Assembly: GCF_001635455.1 (NCBI RefSeq)
Contig: NZ_LWEH01000181.1
Coordinates: 1 to 59,616, forward strand
From: Vibrio sp. HI00D65
Lineage (GTDB): Bacteria > Pseudomonadota > Gammaproteobacteria > Enterobacterales > Vibrionaceae
Direction: 5' to 3'
Length of the DNA stretch: 59,616 nt
Shown here: piece by piece, positions 27,007 through 38,161 of the stretch
Layout of the letters: every line of letters starts with the position of its first letter
How positions within the stretch are numbered: position 1 is the stretch's first letter
Translations under genes and position numbers: made by a program
The notes under the pieces: model-generated
Told to the model about the DNA's origin: nothing
Databases searched by the model: none
What the model saw: only the letters and a program-made list of their open reading frames with translations

Positions 27007-29001
27007 ATGCCTTCTCGTAAAGATCTAGCCAATGCAATCCGCGCACTTAGCATGGACGGTGTTCAACAAGCAAATTCAGGCCACCCAGGCGCACCTATGG
27101 GTATGGCTGACATCGCTGAAGTTCTTTGGCGTGGCCACTTGAACCATAACCCAGCAAACCCAGAGTGGGCTGACCGCGACCGTTTTATCCTGTCTAACGG
27201 CCATGGTTCAATGTTGATTTACTCTCTGCTTCACCTTGCAGGCTACGAGCTTTCAATTGAAGACCTGAAAAACTTCCGTCAACTGCATTCTAAGACTCCA
27301 GGCCACCCAGAGTACGGTTACGCTCCTGGTATCGAGACAACGACTGGTCCTCTAGGTCAAGGCATCACTAACGCTGTTGGTATGGCAATGGCAGAGAAAG
27401 CACTGGCTGCACAGTTCAACAAAGAAGGCCATGACATCGTAGACCACTACACTTATGCATTCATGGGTGATGGCTGTCTGATGGAAGGTATCTCTCACGA
27501 AGCATGTTCGCTAGCAGGTACGCTAGGTCTTGGAAAGCTGGTTGCTTTCTGGGATGACAACGGAATCTCTATCGATGGCGAAGTGGAAGGTTGGTTCTCT
27601 GACGATACACCTAAGCGTTTCGAAGCATACGGCTGGCACGTAATCTCAGCAGTAGATGGCCACGATCCTGAAGCAATCAACGCAGCTATCGAAGCGGCTA
27701 AAGCTGATCCTCGTCCATCACTTATCTGTACGAAGACTATCATCGGTTTTGGTTCTCCAAACAAAGCGGGTACGCACGACTGTCACGGTGCTCCACTAGG
27801 TGCCGAGGAAATTACAGCAACTAAAGCGGCGCTTGGTTGGGAGCACGGTCCTTTCGAAATCCCAGCAGATATCGCTGCTGAGTGGAATGCGAAAGAAGTG
27901 GGCGCAGCAAAAGAAGCGGCATGGAACACGAAGTTTGATGCATACGCAGCGGCTTACCCTGAGCTAGCAGCAGAATTCAAACGTCGTACTAACGGCGAAC
28001 TTCCAGCACAGTGGGAAGAGAAAGCAAACGCAATCATTGCTGACCTTCAAGCTAACCCTGCAAACATAGCATCACGTAAAGCATCGCAAAACGCACTAGA
28101 AGCATTTGGTCAAATACTTCCAGAATTCATGGGCGGCTCTGCTGACCTAGCGCCTTCTAACCTAACTATGTGGTCTGGTTCTAAGCCTCTAGAAGCAAAT
28201 GACTTCTCTGGTAACTACATCCACTACGGTGTACGTGAATTCGGTATGACGGCGATCATGAACGGTATCGCTCTGCACGGTGGTTTCGTACCATACGGCG
28301 CTACTTTCCTAATGTTCATGGAATACGCTCGTAACGCAATGCGTATGGCTGCTCTGATGAAAGTTCAGAACATCCAAGTTTACACGCACGACTCTATCGG
28401 TCTTGGCGAAGATGGCCCAACTCACCAACCAGTTGAGCAAATGGCTTCTCTACGTCTAACTCCAAACATGAGCACATGGCGTCCATGTGACCAAGTTGAG
28501 TCTGCAATGGCTTGGAAACTGGCTATCGAACGTAAAGAAGGCCCAACGTCTCTAATCTTCTCTCGTCAAAACCTTGCACAGCAAGAGCGTAGCGAAGAGC
28601 AAGTAGCTAACATCGCGAAGGGTGGTTACATCCTGAAAGATTGTGAAGGTAAGCCTGAGCTTATCCTTATCGCTACAGGTTCTGAAGTTGAGCTAGCGGT
28701 TAACGCTGCGGCTGAACTGACAGCTGAAGGTAAGAAGGTACGCGTAGTATCTATGCCTGCAACTGACGCATTCGACAAGCAAGACGCTGAGTACCGTGAA
28801 TCTGTACTTCCATCTGACGTAACTGCTCGTATCGCTGTAGAAGCTGGCATCGCTGACTTCTGGTACAAGTACGTTGGCTTCGGTGGCAAGATCATCGGTA
28901 TGACAACGTTCGGTGAATCTGCACCTGCAGGTGAGCTATTCAAGATGTTCGGTTTCACTACTGAAAACGTAGTAAACACAGCAAAAGAGCTTCTTGCTTA
29001 A
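27007..29001 (+). CDS. tkt: Transketolase
   Basis: Thiamine-diphosphate enzyme that moves two-carbon units in the non-oxidative pentose phosphate pathway. 664 residues from the ATG at 27007, which has AGGAG seven bases upstream, the same length as E. coli TktA. ThDP/metal motif GDGCLMEG...[12 protein letters not shown] near the N-terminus, and [17 protein letters not shown] in the Pyr domain. Strong codon bias fits high expression. Single gene with possible purine-type operators upstream and a terminator. Confidence 0.97.
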   Translation: MPSRKDLANAIRALSMDGVQQANSGHPGAPMGMADIAEVLWRGHLNHNPANPEWADRDRFILSNGHGSMLIYSLLHLAGYELSIEDLKNFRQLHSKTPGHPEYGYAPGIETTTGPLGQGITNAVGMAMAEKALAAQFNKEGHDIVDHYTYAFMGDGCLMEGISHEACSLAGTLGLGKLVAFWDDNGISIDGEVEGWFSDDTPKRFEAYGWHVISAVDGHDPEAINAAIEAAKADPRPSLICTKTIIGFGSPNKAGTHDCHGAPLGAEEITATKAALGWEHGPFEIPADIAAEWNAKEVGAAKEAAWNTKFDAYAAAYPELAAEFKRRTNGELPAQWEEKANAIIADLQANPANIASRKASQNALEAFGQILPEFMGGSADLAPSNLTMWSGSKPLEANDFSGNYIHYGVREFGMTAIMNGIALHGGFVPYGATFLMFMEYARNAMRMAALMKVQNIQVYTHDSIGLGEDGPTHQPVEQMASLRLTPNMSTWRPCDQVESAMAWKLAIERKEGPTSLIFSRQNLAQQERSEEQVANIAKGGYILKDCEGKPELILIATGSEVELAVNAAAELTAEGKKVRVVSMPATDAFDKQDAEYRESVLPSDVTARIAVEAGIADFWYKYVGFGGKIIGMTTFGESAPAGELFKMFGFTTENVVNTAKELLA

Positions 29002-29039
29002 TCATCGATTGCTAGCCTAGTGCTAACAATGTAATGAAA

Positions 29040-29071
29040 TAAAAAACCGAGCGTTGAGCTCGGTTTTTTGT
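29040..29071 (+). terminator. tkt terminator
   Basis: Stem AAACCGAGC/GCTCGGTTT with loop GTTGA and T run, about 40 nt after the stop. Confidence 0.9.
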
Positions 29072-29215
29072 ATTTGGGATTCGTTTTCTTCTAGGCTTAT
29101 TTTTACTAGCAACAGATTAACCTGTCTTAAATCAATGGGGTTATTCAAGTAATGCCTTTTGGGTAGGATTCAGTTATTATCTGTTGCACGAAATTTTGGT
29201 TAGATGTACGGAACT

Positions 29216-30265
29216 ATGCTAAAAGTCGCGATAAACGGATTTGGACGAGTAGGGCGTAATGTATTACGCGCTGTTTATGAAAGTGGCAAAAGCCAACAAA
29301 TCAAAGTAGTAGCTGTCAATGAGCTGGCTCAGCCTGACGCTATGGCTCACCTATTACAGTACGATACCAGTCACGGTCGCTTCGGTAAGAAGATCTCCAA
29401 CGACCAAGAGCACATCTATGTCCATCATGGCATCGGTGTGGAAGATAAAGGTGAGTTTGATACGATTCGTATTTTACACCTTGCTGATATCGAGTTGCTG
29501 CCTTGGCGTGACCTAGAAGTGGACATCGTTCTTGATTGTACTGGTGTTTACGGTTGCCGTGCAGACGGCCTAGCGCACATTGCTGCTGGCGCGAAAAAGG
29601 TACTGTTCTCACATCCCGGAGCTAATGACCTAGACAACACCATTATCTACGGCGTGAATCACGATACTATCGAAGCCGACCACAGAATCGTTTCTAACGG
29701 TTCATGCACTACCAACTGTATCGTTCCTATCATTAAGGTTCTTGATGAAGCCTTTGGCATCGAGTCAGGCACCATCACGACCATTCACTCTTCAATGAAT
29801 GATCAGCAAGTTATTGATGCGTACCACAGCGATCTTCGCCGTACTCGTGCAGCAAGCCAATCCATTATCCCTGTCGATACCAAATTGCATAAAGGTATTG
29901 AAAGAATCTTCCCGAAATTTTCTAACAAGTTCGAAGCAATATCTGTGCGTGTACCAACGGTAAACGTAACAGCGATGGATTTAAGTGTCACAATTAATAC
30001 GAATGTGAAAGTTAATGACGTAAATCAAACCATTGTTAACGCTTCTCAGTGTACATTACACAACATCGTTGACTATACTGAAGCGCCGCTCGTATCCATC
30101 GACTTTAATCACGATCCTCATAGCGCGATTGTGGATGGTACTCAAACCAGAGTGAGCAACGGCCACTTGGTAAAAATGCTAGTGTGGTGTGATAACGAAT
30201 GGGGCTTTGCGAACCGAATGTTGGATACGGTACTTGCAATGCAAGCTTCTGAAGGCAAGCAGTAA
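29216..30265 (+). CDS. epd: D-erythrose-4-phosphate dehydrogenase
   Basis: GAPDH-fold enzyme oxidising erythrose-4-phosphate toward pyridoxal phosphate synthesis. 349 residues from ATG at 29216; an in-frame ATG at 29204 would add four residues. NAD site [16 protein letters not shown], catalytic Cys in SNGSCTTNC, and [15 protein letters not shown], where GAPDH usually has IHSYTNDQ, favour Epd over GapA. First gene of epd-pgk-fbaA. Confidence 0.94.
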   Translation: MLKVAINGFGRVGRNVLRAVYESGKSQQIKVVAVNELAQPDAMAHLLQYDTSHGRFGKKISNDQEHIYVHHGIGVEDKGEFDTIRILHLADIELLPWRDLEVDIVLDCTGVYGCRADGLAHIAAGAKKVLFSHPGANDLDNTIIYGVNHDTIEADHRIVSNGSCTTNCIVPIIKVLDEAFGIESGTITTIHSSMNDQQVIDAYHSDLRRTRAASQSIIPVDTKLHKGIERIFPKFSNKFEAISVRVPTVNVTAMDLSVTINTNVKVNDVNQTIVNASQCTLHNIVDYTEAPLVSIDFNHDPHSAIVDGTQTRVSNGHLVKMLVWCDNEWGFANRMLDTVLAMQASEGKQ

Positions 30266-30430
30266 GACCTAGAAGCAAATGTGCGGATTATTTATTTTTT
30301 AGCTTGAAATAAATAACAAGAGTCCACATATTACTAGTAGTAAAAGAACTGCCAGTTGAATAATTTATAGGCTTAGCAGGGTTGCTGAGTTTTCAAACTT
30401 TATTTTTATTTAAATTTGAGAGGACAAATC

Positions 30431-31594
30431 ATGTCTGTGATCAAGATGACTGACCTGGAACTTGCAGGTAAACGCGTATTTATCCGTGCTGACCTAAACG
30501 TACCAGTAAAAGACGGTAAAGTAACTTCAGATGCACGTATCCTAGCATCTCTACCAACTATCAAGCTTTGTCTAGAAGCTGGTGCAAAAGTAATGGTTAC
30601 TTCTCACCTTGGTCGTCCTACTGAAGGCGAGTACAACGAAGAGTTCTCTCTAGCTCCTGTAGTTAACTACCTAAACGACGCACTAGACTGCGAAGTTAAA
30701 CTAGCTAAAGACTACCTAAACGGCCTAGAGCTAAACGCTGGTGAACTAGTTGTCCTAGAAAACGTTCGCTTCAACAAAGGCGAAAAGAAGAACGAAGAAG
30801 AGCTATCTAAAGCATACGCATCTCTATGTGATATCTTCGTAATGGATGCATTCGGTACGGCTCACCGTGCACAAGCATCTACTCACGGTGTTGGTACTCA
30901 CGCTCCTGTAGCATGTGCTGGTCCTCTTCTTGCTGCTGAACTAGAAGCACTAGGTAAAGCAATGGACAACCCAGAGCGTCCACTAGTTGCTATCGTTGGT
31001 GGTTCTAAAGTTTCTACTAAACTAACAGTTCTAGAGTCTCTATCTAAAGTTGCAGATCAACTGGTTGTTGGTGGTGGTATCGCAAACACATTCATCGCAG
31101 CTGAAGGTCACAACGTAGGTAAGTCTCTATATGAAGCAGACCTAGTAGAAACTGCTCAAAAACTAATGAAAGAGTGCGCTATTCCAGTAGCAACTGACGT
31201 TGCATGTGCGAAAGCATTCGATGAGAACGCAGAAGCTGAAATCAAGCACGTTTCTGAAGTTGCAGACGACGACATGATCTTCGACCTAGGTCCAGATTCA
31301 ACTGCTGCTCTAGCTGAAATCATCGGCAACGCAAAAACGATCCTTTGGAACGGTCCTGTAGGCGTATTCGAATTCAAGAACTTCGAAGCGGGTACTGCTG
31401 GTATTTCTAAAGCAATCGCTGAGTCTGCAGGTTTCTCTGTAGCAGGTGGTGGTGACACGCTAGCAGCTATCGACAAGTTCGGTATTAAAGCTGACGTTTC
31501 TTACATCTCTACTGGCGGCGGCGCTTTCCTTGAGTTCGTTGAAGGTAAAGTACTTCCTGCAGTAGCAATGCTTGAAGAGCGTGCTAAAGCATAA
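30431..31594 (+). CDS. pgk: Phosphoglycerate kinase
   Basis: Transfers phosphate between 1,3-bisphosphoglycerate and ADP in glycolysis. 387 residues from the ATG at 30431 with a GAGAGG ribosome site. [26 protein letters not shown] and the nucleotide loop [13 protein letters not shown] are clear. Extreme codon bias marks very high expression. 165 nt after epd, 155 nt before fbaA, with a terminator-like hairpin after it. Confidence 0.97.
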   Translation: MSVIKMTDLELAGKRVFIRADLNVPVKDGKVTSDARILASLPTIKLCLEAGAKVMVTSHLGRPTEGEYNEEFSLAPVVNYLNDALDCEVKLAKDYLNGLELNAGELVVLENVRFNKGEKKNEEELSKAYASLCDIFVMDAFGTAHRAQASTHGVGTHAPVACAGPLLAAELEALGKAMDNPERPLVAIVGGSKVSTKLTVLESLSKVADQLVVGGGIANTFIAAEGHNVGKSLYEADLVETAQKLMKECAIPVATDVACAKAFDENAEAEIKHVSEVADDDMIFDLGPDSTAALAEIIGNAKTILWNGPVGVFEFKNFEAGTAGISKAIAESAGFSVAGGGDTLAAIDKFGIKADVSYISTGGGAFLEFVEGKVLPAVAMLEERAKA

Positions 31595-31605
31595 TTGATT
31601 TGGAA

Positions 31606-31633
31606 AGGCGAGATGCGAATCTCGCCTTTTAAC
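31606..31633 (+). terminator. Hairpin terminator between pgk and fbaA
   Basis: Stem AAAGGCGAGA/TCTCGCCTTTT directly after pgk. Its T run is short (TTTT then AA), so it may attenuate rather than stop transcription into fbaA. Confidence 0.65.
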
Positions 31634-31635
31634 GT

Positions 31636-31691
31636 TTGCTGCATATCACACTTTTTTGCTAGAATGGTTTAAGTTGTGAGCAAACGATTGC
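31636..31691 (+). promoter_or_regulatory. Candidate fbaA promoter with downstream palindromic operator
   Basis: TTGCTG and TAGAAT (31660-31665) are 18 nt apart. Just after the expected start lies GCAAACGATTGC (31680-31691), an 11-of-12 match to the LacI-family core GCAAACGTTTGC also seen upstream of tkt and rpiA. The promoter is moderate; the operator is inferred. Confidence 0.4.
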
Positions 31692-31749
31692 AAGTTTTTA
31701 AACTTAAGTTTTTTAATCTTAAAACGATAGAATAAATAGGACTATTTCC

Positions 31750-32826
31750 ATGTCTAAGATCTTCGATTTTGTAAAACCTGGTGTGATTTCTGGCGATGAC
31801 GTACAGAAAGTATTTGAAGTAGCAAAAGAAAACAAATTTGCTCTTCCTGCTGTAAACGTTGTTGGTACTGACTCTGTAAACGCAGTACTAGAAGCAGCTG
31901 CTAAAGTTAAATCTCCAGTAGTTGTTCAGTTCTCTAACGGTGGCGCTGCCTTCTTCGCAGGTAAAGGCGTTAAACTTGAAGGTCAAGGTGCACAAATCCT
32001 TGGTGCTGTAGCTGGTGCTAAATACGTACACGCTGTAGCTGAAGCTTACGGTGTTCCAGTTATCCTACACACTGACCACGCTGCTAAGAAACTACTTCCA
32101 TGGATCGACGGTCTACTAGACGCTGGTGAAGAGTTCTTCGCTCAAACTGGTAAGCCTCTATTCTCTTCTCACATGCTAGACCTTTCTGAAGAGTCTCTAG
32201 AAGAGAACATCGAAACATGTGCTAAGTACCTAGAGCGCATGGCTAAAATGAACATGACAATCGAGATCGAACTTGGTTGTACTGGTGGTGAAGAAGACGG
32301 CGTTGATAACTCTGATATGGATGCATCTGAGCTTTACACTTCTCCAGAAGACGTTGCTTACGCATACGAGAAACTAAGCGCTGTTAGCCCACGTTTCACT
32401 ATCGCTGCATCTTTCGGTAACGTACACGGTGTGTACAAGCCAGGTAATGTTGTTCTAACTCCAACTATCCTACGTGACTCTCAAGCATACTGTGCAGAGA
32501 AGTTTGGTATCGCACCTAACGCTCTAAACTTCGTATTCCACGGTGGTTCTGGTTCTACTGAAGCAGAAATCCAAGAGTCTATCGGCTACGGTGTTATCAA
32601 AATGAACATCGATACTGATACTCAGTGGGCTACATGGGATGGTATCCGTGCATACGAAGCTGAAAACCGTGACTACCTACAAGGTCAAATCGGTAACCCA
32701 ACTGGTGAAGATGCACCAAACAAGAAGTACTACGATCCACGCGTATGGCTACGTGCTGGTCAAGCTTCTATGGTTACTCGTCTTGAGAAAGCATTCGCTG
32801 ACCTTAACGCTGTAGACGTACTATAA
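31750..32826 (+). CDS. fbaA: Fructose-bisphosphate aldolase, class II
   Basis: Zinc-dependent aldolase splitting fructose-1,6-bisphosphate. 358 residues (E. coli FbaA 359). Metal His in HTDHAAKK, conserved ELGCTGGEEDGVDNS, and FHGGSGSTEAEI are class IIA motifs. Very strong codon bias. Last gene of the epd-pgk-fbaA group. Confidence 0.97.
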   Translation: MSKIFDFVKPGVISGDDVQKVFEVAKENKFALPAVNVVGTDSVNAVLEAAAKVKSPVVVQFSNGGAAFFAGKGVKLEGQGAQILGAVAGAKYVHAVAEAYGVPVILHTDHAAKKLLPWIDGLLDAGEEFFAQTGKPLFSSHMLDLSEESLEENIETCAKYLERMAKMNMTIEIELGCTGGEEDGVDNSDMDASELYTSPEDVAYAYEKLSAVSPRFTIAASFGNVHGVYKPGNVVLTPTILRDSQAYCAEKFGIAPNALNFVFHGGSGSTEAEIQESIGYGVIKMNIDTDTQWATWDGIRAYEAENRDYLQGQIGNPTGEDAPNKKYYDPRVWLRAGQASMVTRLEKAFADLNAVDVL

Positions 32827-32853
32827 TTCTTTGAATTAAGTACTCTCTAAGTT

Positions 32854-32886
32854 TTAAAAACCCGCTCATTGAGCGGGTTTTTTTAT
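32854..32886 (+). terminator. fbaA terminator
   Basis: Stem AAACCCGCTCA/TGAGCGGGTTT with minimal loop and seven T. Confidence 0.92.
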
Positions 32887-33190
32887 GTCTGATAAAAAGT
32901 TGTATTATTTATGTGAAAAACCTAGCGTGTGGTGAATAAATTTCCTAGGATTGAGTTAACGGTATTTGTGCTTATGCGTAATTTTCCTTTATTCAAAGGC
33001 TTACATAAATATGACTTTGCAATCTTTCAAAGATAGGATATCGTGCCGAAAAACAGGGGTAGGTACTCTGTTTCGTAAAAAGGACTTAGCAAGTTTTACA
33101 TTAACCTTATGATTTATTTAAATAAAGTTAACAAGGCCTATTCGGCTGAAAACTTAGTTTAAAGCAGTTTAGCTCATAGCATATTACATG
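32887..33190. other. Gene-free stretch before mscS
   Basis: About 300 nt of A/T-rich leader. It should contain the mscS promoter, but no convincing box pair, gene or repeat is seen. Confidence 0.3.
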
Positions 33191-33203
33191 GAGGATGCAC
33201 ATT

Positions 33204-34070
33204 ATGGCTGAGAGTTCTACAGCGATTGAGACCCCGCTTGTGGATGGTCTTTCAAACGCAGAACAGTGGTTAACGGATAACTCAGATTTGTTTATTCAAT
33301 ACGGTGTAAACATTATTTCTGCACTGATTATTCTATTCATTGGTAACATAATCGTTAAAGCAGTAGCTAACAGTGTGGCTAAGGTTCTTCAGAAGAAGAA
33401 GATGGACCGAGCGGTTGTTGAGTTCATCCATGGTTTAGTTCGTTACTTGTTGTTTGTTATCGTTCTGATTGCAGCTCTTGGTCGCCTTGGTGTTCAAACT
33501 GCCTCTGTTGTTGCGGTCATTGGTGCCGCTGGTTTAGCGGTTGGTCTTGCATTGCAAGGTGCATTATCGAACTTTGCAGCAGGTGTGCTTATCGTTGCAT
33601 TCCGTCCATTTAAATCTGGTGATTACGTAGAAATTGGCGGTGTGGCAGGTTCAGTTGATTCAATTCAGATTTTCCAAACGGTTTTAACAACGCCGGATAA
33701 CAAAATGGTTGTCGTGCCAAATGGTAATGTTATCGGTGGCTCAATCACTAACTATTCTCGCCATGATACGCGCCGTATCGACCTAATGATTGGTGTTTCT
33801 TACGGCGCAGATCTACAAAAGACCAAAGAGCTTTTGACTAAGATCTGTGAATCTGACGAGCGTGTATTGAAAGAACCTGGTGTTCAAGTTGGCGTTCACA
33901 CGCTAGCTGATTCTTCAGTTAACTTCGTGGTTCGCCCATGGGTAAGCACTGCTGATTACTGGAATGTTTACTTCGATCTAATGCAAGCAATCAAAGAAGG
34001 CTTGGATCAAGAAGGTATCGAAATCCCATTCCCACAAATGGATGTTCACATGAACAAAGTTGAGAGCTAA
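33204..34070 (+). CDS. mscS: Small-conductance mechanosensitive channel MscS
   Basis: 288-residue inner-membrane heptameric channel that opens on hypo-osmotic shock. Three N-terminal membrane helices; the pore helix shows the Gly/Ala packing pattern AAGLAVGLALQGALSNFAAG, followed by a beta domain (GDYVEIGGVAGSV, VPNGNVIGG) and a cytoplasmic alpha/beta part. ATG at 33204 sits 9 nt after GGAGG; the nearer ATG at 33195 abuts that site and cannot use it. Confidence 0.95.
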   Translation: MAESSTAIETPLVDGLSNAEQWLTDNSDLFIQYGVNIISALIILFIGNIIVKAVANSVAKVLQKKKMDRAVVEFIHGLVRYLLFVIVLIAALGRLGVQTASVVAVIGAAGLAVGLALQGALSNFAAGVLIVAFRPFKSGDYVEIGGVAGSVDSIQIFQTVLTTPDNKMVVVPNGNVIGGSITNYSRHDTRRIDLMIGVSYGADLQKTKELLTKICESDERVLKEPGVQVGVHTLADSSVNFVVRPWVSTADYWNVYFDLMQAIKEGLDQEGIEIPFPQMDVHMNKVES

Positions 34071-34089
34071 TAAAGCTCCGACAAGTCGA

Positions 34090-34128
34090 ATAAAAAGGCG
34101 GATAACTTAGGTTATCCGCCTTTTTTCT
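34090..34128. terminator. Terminator between mscS and argO
   Basis: Stem AAAGGCGGATAAC/GTTATCCGCCTTT with loop TTAG, A run on the left and T run on the right, between convergent genes. Confidence 0.9.
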
Positions 34129-34152
34129 TGGAGCTATATTTTCAAATGACCT

Positions 34153-34782
34153 CTACCAATACTGCTCAATAAGTCCATTGGCGAGTACCGCTGCGATAGC
34201 AAACATCATCGTCGCAACAGCGATATCAATGCCTCTCTTAACACTTGGTTGAGATAGCGTTGGCCCAAGTTTTGCGGCACCCAGTGAGAGCGAGTAAAAC
34301 CAAACAAATGATGCCAAGATGGTCCCGATAGCAAATGCGATTCTATCATTGCCTTCAAATTGCCCACCGATGGAACCAAGAATTACCACAGTATCTAAGT
34401 AGAGGTGTGGGTTTAATACTGTAACTGCCAATGCTCCTAGGATGACTGTACGTTTACCACGAGCCAATATTTCACCTTTTGATTCCTTGTCTGATGGCGT
34501 TTTAATAGCACTACGCAGTGAAAACAAACCATAGACAGTCAGGAAAGCGATACCACCTAGTGTTACTGAAGTTAGCAGGACTTCATTTTGCGACAAGATA
34601 GCGCCACCACCAAAGATGCCTAACGAGATAAATAGGGTGTCGAGCAAGCTACAAATCGTTGCTGTGGTTAAATGGTGATTGCGCTTTATCCCTTGATTTA
34701 GGACATACGCATTTTGTGCGCCAATAGGAATAATCATACTTGCCCCTAGACCAAAACCCTGTAATAAAACCCAAAAATTCAT
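34153..34782 (-). CDS. argO: LysE/ArgO family basic amino-acid exporter
   Basis: 209 residues, six membrane segments, starting MNFWVLLQGFGLGASMIIPIG with GAQNAYVLNQG, the LysE/ArgO signature, and VTVLNPHLYLDTVV. It exports arginine (and toxic lysine analogues) from the cell. GGGAGG ribosome site. Divergent from the LysR regulator argP, which in E. coli activates argO. Confidence 0.94.
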   Translation of the reverse strand: MNFWVLLQGFGLGASMIIPIGAQNAYVLNQGIKRNHHLTTATICSLLDTLFISLGIFGGGAILSQNEVLLTSVTLGGIAFLTVYGLFSLRSAIKTPSDKESKGEILARGKRTVILGALAVTVLNPHLYLDTVVILGSIGGQFEGNDRIAFAIGTILASFVWFYSLSLGAAKLGPTLSQPSVKRGIDIAVATMMFAIAAVLANGLIEQYW

Positions 34783-34922
34783 TTTAACCTCCCATTTAAT
34801 TAACGGCACATACTGGTGATAAGGGGAAGATACTCCGCTCCTTTTGATAAGTATAATTAATGATTTTAATCCATTATTAGACTTGCTAATGTAGTGTGAA
34901 GTTTGATCAAAAAGGAAGCAAA

Positions 34923-35822
34923 GTGGTGCGTGATTTGGATTATAAATGGATAGAAGCGCTGGATGCCGTGGTTAAACAACGCAGTTTTGAAAGAGCGGCA
35001 GAGCAGTTATATATATCCCAATCAGCAGTGTCGCAGCGCATTAAACAGCTAGAAAAGTGGCTCGCTCAACCTGCATTGGTAAGGGAAAACCCACCTAGGC
35101 CAACCCCGGCTGGTAAAAAGTTACTGGGCTTATATCGTCGAGTCCGTTTGCTGGAGCATGAACTGGTTCCCGAGCTGATGAATGAAGATGGCAATCAGCC
35201 TCTATCAATATCCATTGCTACCAACGCAGATAGTTTAGCGACTTGGTTACTGCCAGCTTTGTCGGATGTGATGAAATATCGCCAGGTGGAGTTGAACCTC
35301 GCTATTCATGGCGAATCGAGAACCATAGAGAAGATCAAAAGTGGTGAAGTTGCAGGTGCAATTAGTTTAGAGCCTCAAGCGATTCCTGGTTGCAGTGCCG
35401 ACTACCTTGGTCGCATGGATTATGTGTGTGTGGCAAGTCCAGATTTCCACCAGCGCTACTTCTCGGAAGGGGTCAACTACACCACATTGAGAAAAGCTCC
35501 AGCAGTGTCTTATGATCAATATGATGATCTTCATAAGAAGTTTCTGCATGATCATTTTAATGTGCCTAGAGACAGCGTGATTAACCATACAGTTGGTAGC
35601 TCTGAAGCTTTTGTGCGTTTGGCATTGTCGGGTGTTGCCTACTGTTTGATTCCAAGGTTACAGATCATCGAGGAGCTAGAATCGGGTTTGTTAATTGATA
35701 TTACGCCCGGTTTTTTATTGTCCTATCGGATTTACTGGCACCATTGGCAGCTTGAAAGTGGGGTACTTAAAGAGATCTCACAAGCGATTTTGAGTTTTGC
35801 TCACGAACATTTACCACAATAA
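34923..35822 (+). CDS. argP: LysR-type regulator ArgP
   Basis: 299 residues from the GTG at 34923. N-terminal winged HTH ([20 protein letters not shown]) and the ArgP-specific stretch [16 protein letters not shown]; the LysR effector domain follows. ArgP senses lysine and arginine and controls argO. GTG at 34923 or 34926 is preferred because AAGGA lies 6 nt before; an upstream GTG at 34896 would give 308 residues against about 297 in E. coli. Divergent with argO across about 140 nt, a typical self-regulated pair. Confidence 0.93.
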   Translation: MVRDLDYKWIEALDAVVKQRSFERAAEQLYISQSAVSQRIKQLEKWLAQPALVRENPPRPTPAGKKLLGLYRRVRLLEHELVPELMNEDGNQPLSISIATNADSLATWLLPALSDVMKYRQVELNLAIHGESRTIEKIKSGEVAGAISLEPQAIPGCSADYLGRMDYVCVASPDFHQRYFSEGVNYTTLRKAPAVSYDQYDDLHKKFLHDHFNVPRDSVINHTVGSSEAFVRLALSGVAYCLIPRLQIIEELESGLLIDITPGFLLSYRIYWHHWQLESGVLKEISQAILSFAHEHLPQ

Positions 35823-35932
35823 GCTGGTGTTTTTTTCAGCGTCAAAGTTCTGTTAGAAGTGCGGTGCCTAGATTGGATAAACGGCAAATTACTCTATGAT
35901 GAAAAGACATTTGTTTAGCATAGGTCTCCCCC

Positions 35933-36646
35933 ATGAAGTTTGTACCAAAGATGTTAGCAACCTTTCTTACTCTTACTGCAGCCCTAAGTACCGTAAGTTT
36001 CTCGGCATTGGCGAACTCGCCATCTTTTCCGCATATTTCGACGACCGGTTATGGCGAAGTAATCGCGACGCCAGATATGGCCACATTTTCAGTCAGAGTT
36101 GTAGAGTCAACGATGACCGCAGAGCAAGCAAAGATCACCGTTGATAAAGTGGTGACGAGCTTCCTTAATAAGCTGCATAAAGCTGGGGTTGATGAGGCGA
36201 GCGTTCATAGCTCTAACCTGTACTTAGCACCTCAATATCACTACCCGAAAGACGGTAAGCCGGAGTTAGTCGGTTACCGAGCTTCACGTAATGTGACGGT
36301 TGAAGTAAAGGACTTATCGAATCTTAATGAGTATATGGATATTGCCATTGCTCAAGGGATTAACCAGATCGATAACATCCAATTGCAAGTGCGTGACCAA
36401 GCGAAATATCAAGAGCAAGCGCGTTTAGAAGCAATCAAAGACGCAAGAGTAAAAGCTAAATCATTAGCGACTGGTTTTGAGCGTGAGCTTGGCGACGTGT
36501 GGCGTGTTGATTACAACGCACAGTCCTCCCAACCGGTACTAATGCGTTCTATGGCGATGGATGCGAGAACGGAGTCGAACTCTTATGAAGACTCAACGAT
36601 CACTATTCGTGATCGTGTGAATGTGATCTATCAGCTTGAAGAGTAA
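35933..36646 (+). CDS. yggE: SIMPL domain protein YggE
   Basis: 237 residues with a signal peptide cleaved near ALANS, then a SIMPL/DUF541 domain (GYGEVIATPDMATFSV, VGYRASRNVTVEV, ARVKAKSLA). Periplasmic protein linked to lower oxidative stress in E. coli. The ribosome site is weak. Follows argP, as in E. coli where yggE adjoins argO/argP. Confidence 0.92.
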   Translation: MKFVPKMLATFLTLTAALSTVSFSALANSPSFPHISTTGYGEVIATPDMATFSVRVVESTMTAEQAKITVDKVVTSFLNKLHKAGVDEASVHSSNLYLAPQYHYPKDGKPELVGYRASRNVTVEVKDLSNLNEYMDIAIAQGINQIDNIQLQVRDQAKYQEQARLEAIKDARVKAKSLATGFERELGDVWRVDYNAQSSQPVLMRSMAMDARTESNSYEDSTITIRDRVNVIYQLEE

Positions 36647-36685
36647 TTAGATCATCATGATCTAATTACCTACCAAAGGCCAAAT

Positions 36686-36721
36686 ACTAAAAAGGCTCTC
36701 GCAATGAGAGCCTTTTTTTCT
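36686..36721. terminator. Terminator between yggE and serA
   Basis: Stem AAAGGCTCTC/GAGAGCCTTT with loop GCAAT. Long T run on plus and A run on the left; serves the convergent pair. Confidence 0.9.
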
Positions 36722-36738
36722 TATGTCGAGTTCGGTGA

Positions 36739-37968
36739 TTAGTGAAGTAGACGAGCACGGATGGTGCCTTCGATCTCTTTCAGTTTCAGCAGTGCTTCTT
36801 CAGAGCGGTCTGCCTCAACATCGATCACTACGTAACCCATATCAGCGGCAGTCTGTAGGTACTGACCTGCGATGTTGATGCCTTCTTCTGCGAAGATGGT
36901 GTTGATCTGAGTCAGGATGCCTGGACGGTTCTGGTGAATGTGTAATAGGCGAGATGTGCCCGTATGCAATGGTAGCGATACCTCTGGGAAGTTAACACTT
37001 GATAGCGTTGAACCGTTATCAGAGTATTTAGCCAGTTTACCTGCCACTTCTACACCGATGTTCTCTTGAGCTTCTTGAGTAGAACCACCTACGTGCGGAG
37101 TTAGAATCACGTTATCGAACTGCATCAATGGTGACTCAAATGGGTCAGCATTGGTTTTTGGTTCGGTTGGGAACACATCAATCGCTGCACCACCTAAGTG
37201 ACCTGAATCAAGCGCACCGCACAGTGCAGGGATATCGACAACAGTGCCACGCGCTGCGTTGATAAAGATAGCGCCCGGCTTCATGCGGTCGAACTCTTCT
37301 TTACCCATCATGTTCTTGGTTTCATTGGTTTCTGGAACATGCAGTGAGATCACGTCACACTTGTTCAACAGTTCCGTCATGGTGTGAACTTGTGTTGCGT
37401 TACCCAGTGAAAGCTTGTTTTCAATATCGTAGAAGTAAACACGCATACCTAGGTTTTCCGCAATAATACCCAGCTGAGTACCAATGTGACCGTAACCGAT
37501 AATACCTAAACGCTTACCACGAGCTTCGTAAGAGTTGTCTGCACTCTTTTTCCAGATGCCACGGTGCGCAAGAGCGTTCTTTTCTGGGATGCCACGTAGC
37601 AGCAATAGAACCTGACCAAGAACCAGCTCAGCAACGCTTCGCGTGTTTGAGAAGGGGGCGTTGAAGACCGGTACACCACGTTTTGCAGCTGCTTCAAGGT
37701 TTACTTGGTTAGTACCGATACAGAAACAACCGATAGCAACCAATTTTTCAGCAGCATCAATCACTTCTTGGGAAAGGTTTGTGCGAGAACGAATACCGAT
37801 GAAGTGAGCGTCTTTAACTGCTTCGAGTAGTTCATCTTCCGGTAGTGAGCCTTTGTGGTACTCAATATTTGTGTAACCAGCGGCTTGAAGTACTTCTACT
37901 GAAGAAGGGTGAAGACCTTCTAGAAGTAGAATTTTTATTTTTTCTTTTTCCAGTGAAACTTTGGCCAT
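36739..37968 (-). CDS. serA: D-3-phosphoglycerate dehydrogenase
   Basis: First step of serine synthesis. 409 residues from ATG at 37968 (AAGGACGAG ribosome site). Substrate domain IGIRSRTNLSQEV, NAD site LGIIGYGHIGTQLG, catalytic HVGGSTQEAQ, and a C-terminal ACT domain (GILTQINTIFAEEGINIAGQ) that gives serine feedback inhibition, as in E. coli. rpiA lies upstream behind its own terminator. Confidence 0.97.
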   Translation of the reverse strand: MAKVSLEKEKIKILLLEGLHPSSVEVLQAAGYTNIEYHKGSLPEDELLEAVKDAHFIGIRSRTNLSQEVIDAAEKLVAIGCFCIGTNQVNLEAAAKRGVPVFNAPFSNTRSVAELVLGQVLLLLRGIPEKNALAHRGIWKKSADNSYEARGKRLGIIGYGHIGTQLGIIAENLGMRVYFYDIENKLSLGNATQVHTMTELLNKCDVISLHVPETNETKNMMGKEEFDRMKPGAIFINAARGTVVDIPALCGALDSGHLGGAAIDVFPTEPKTNADPFESPLMQFDNVILTPHVGGSTQEAQENIGVEVAGKLAKYSDNGSTLSSVNFPEVSLPLHTGTSRLLHIHQNRPGILTQINTIFAEEGINIAGQYLQTAADMGYVVIDVEADRSEEALLKLKEIEGTIRARLLH

Positions 37969-38161
37969 TGTTCTCGTCCTTAAAATGGAAAGGTTGGGCA
38001 AATGCGGCGCACGTGCTACAAAATGGCTGAAAGGGGAACAAATTCACCACTTTGTTAGGAGACAAACGTTTTCCCTGTGCGTCTTCTGAACAATAAAGTA
38101 ACAAAAAAAAAATGTTTTGGGTAAGAAAATTACGGAATAAGACATAATTTTACCGATACAA

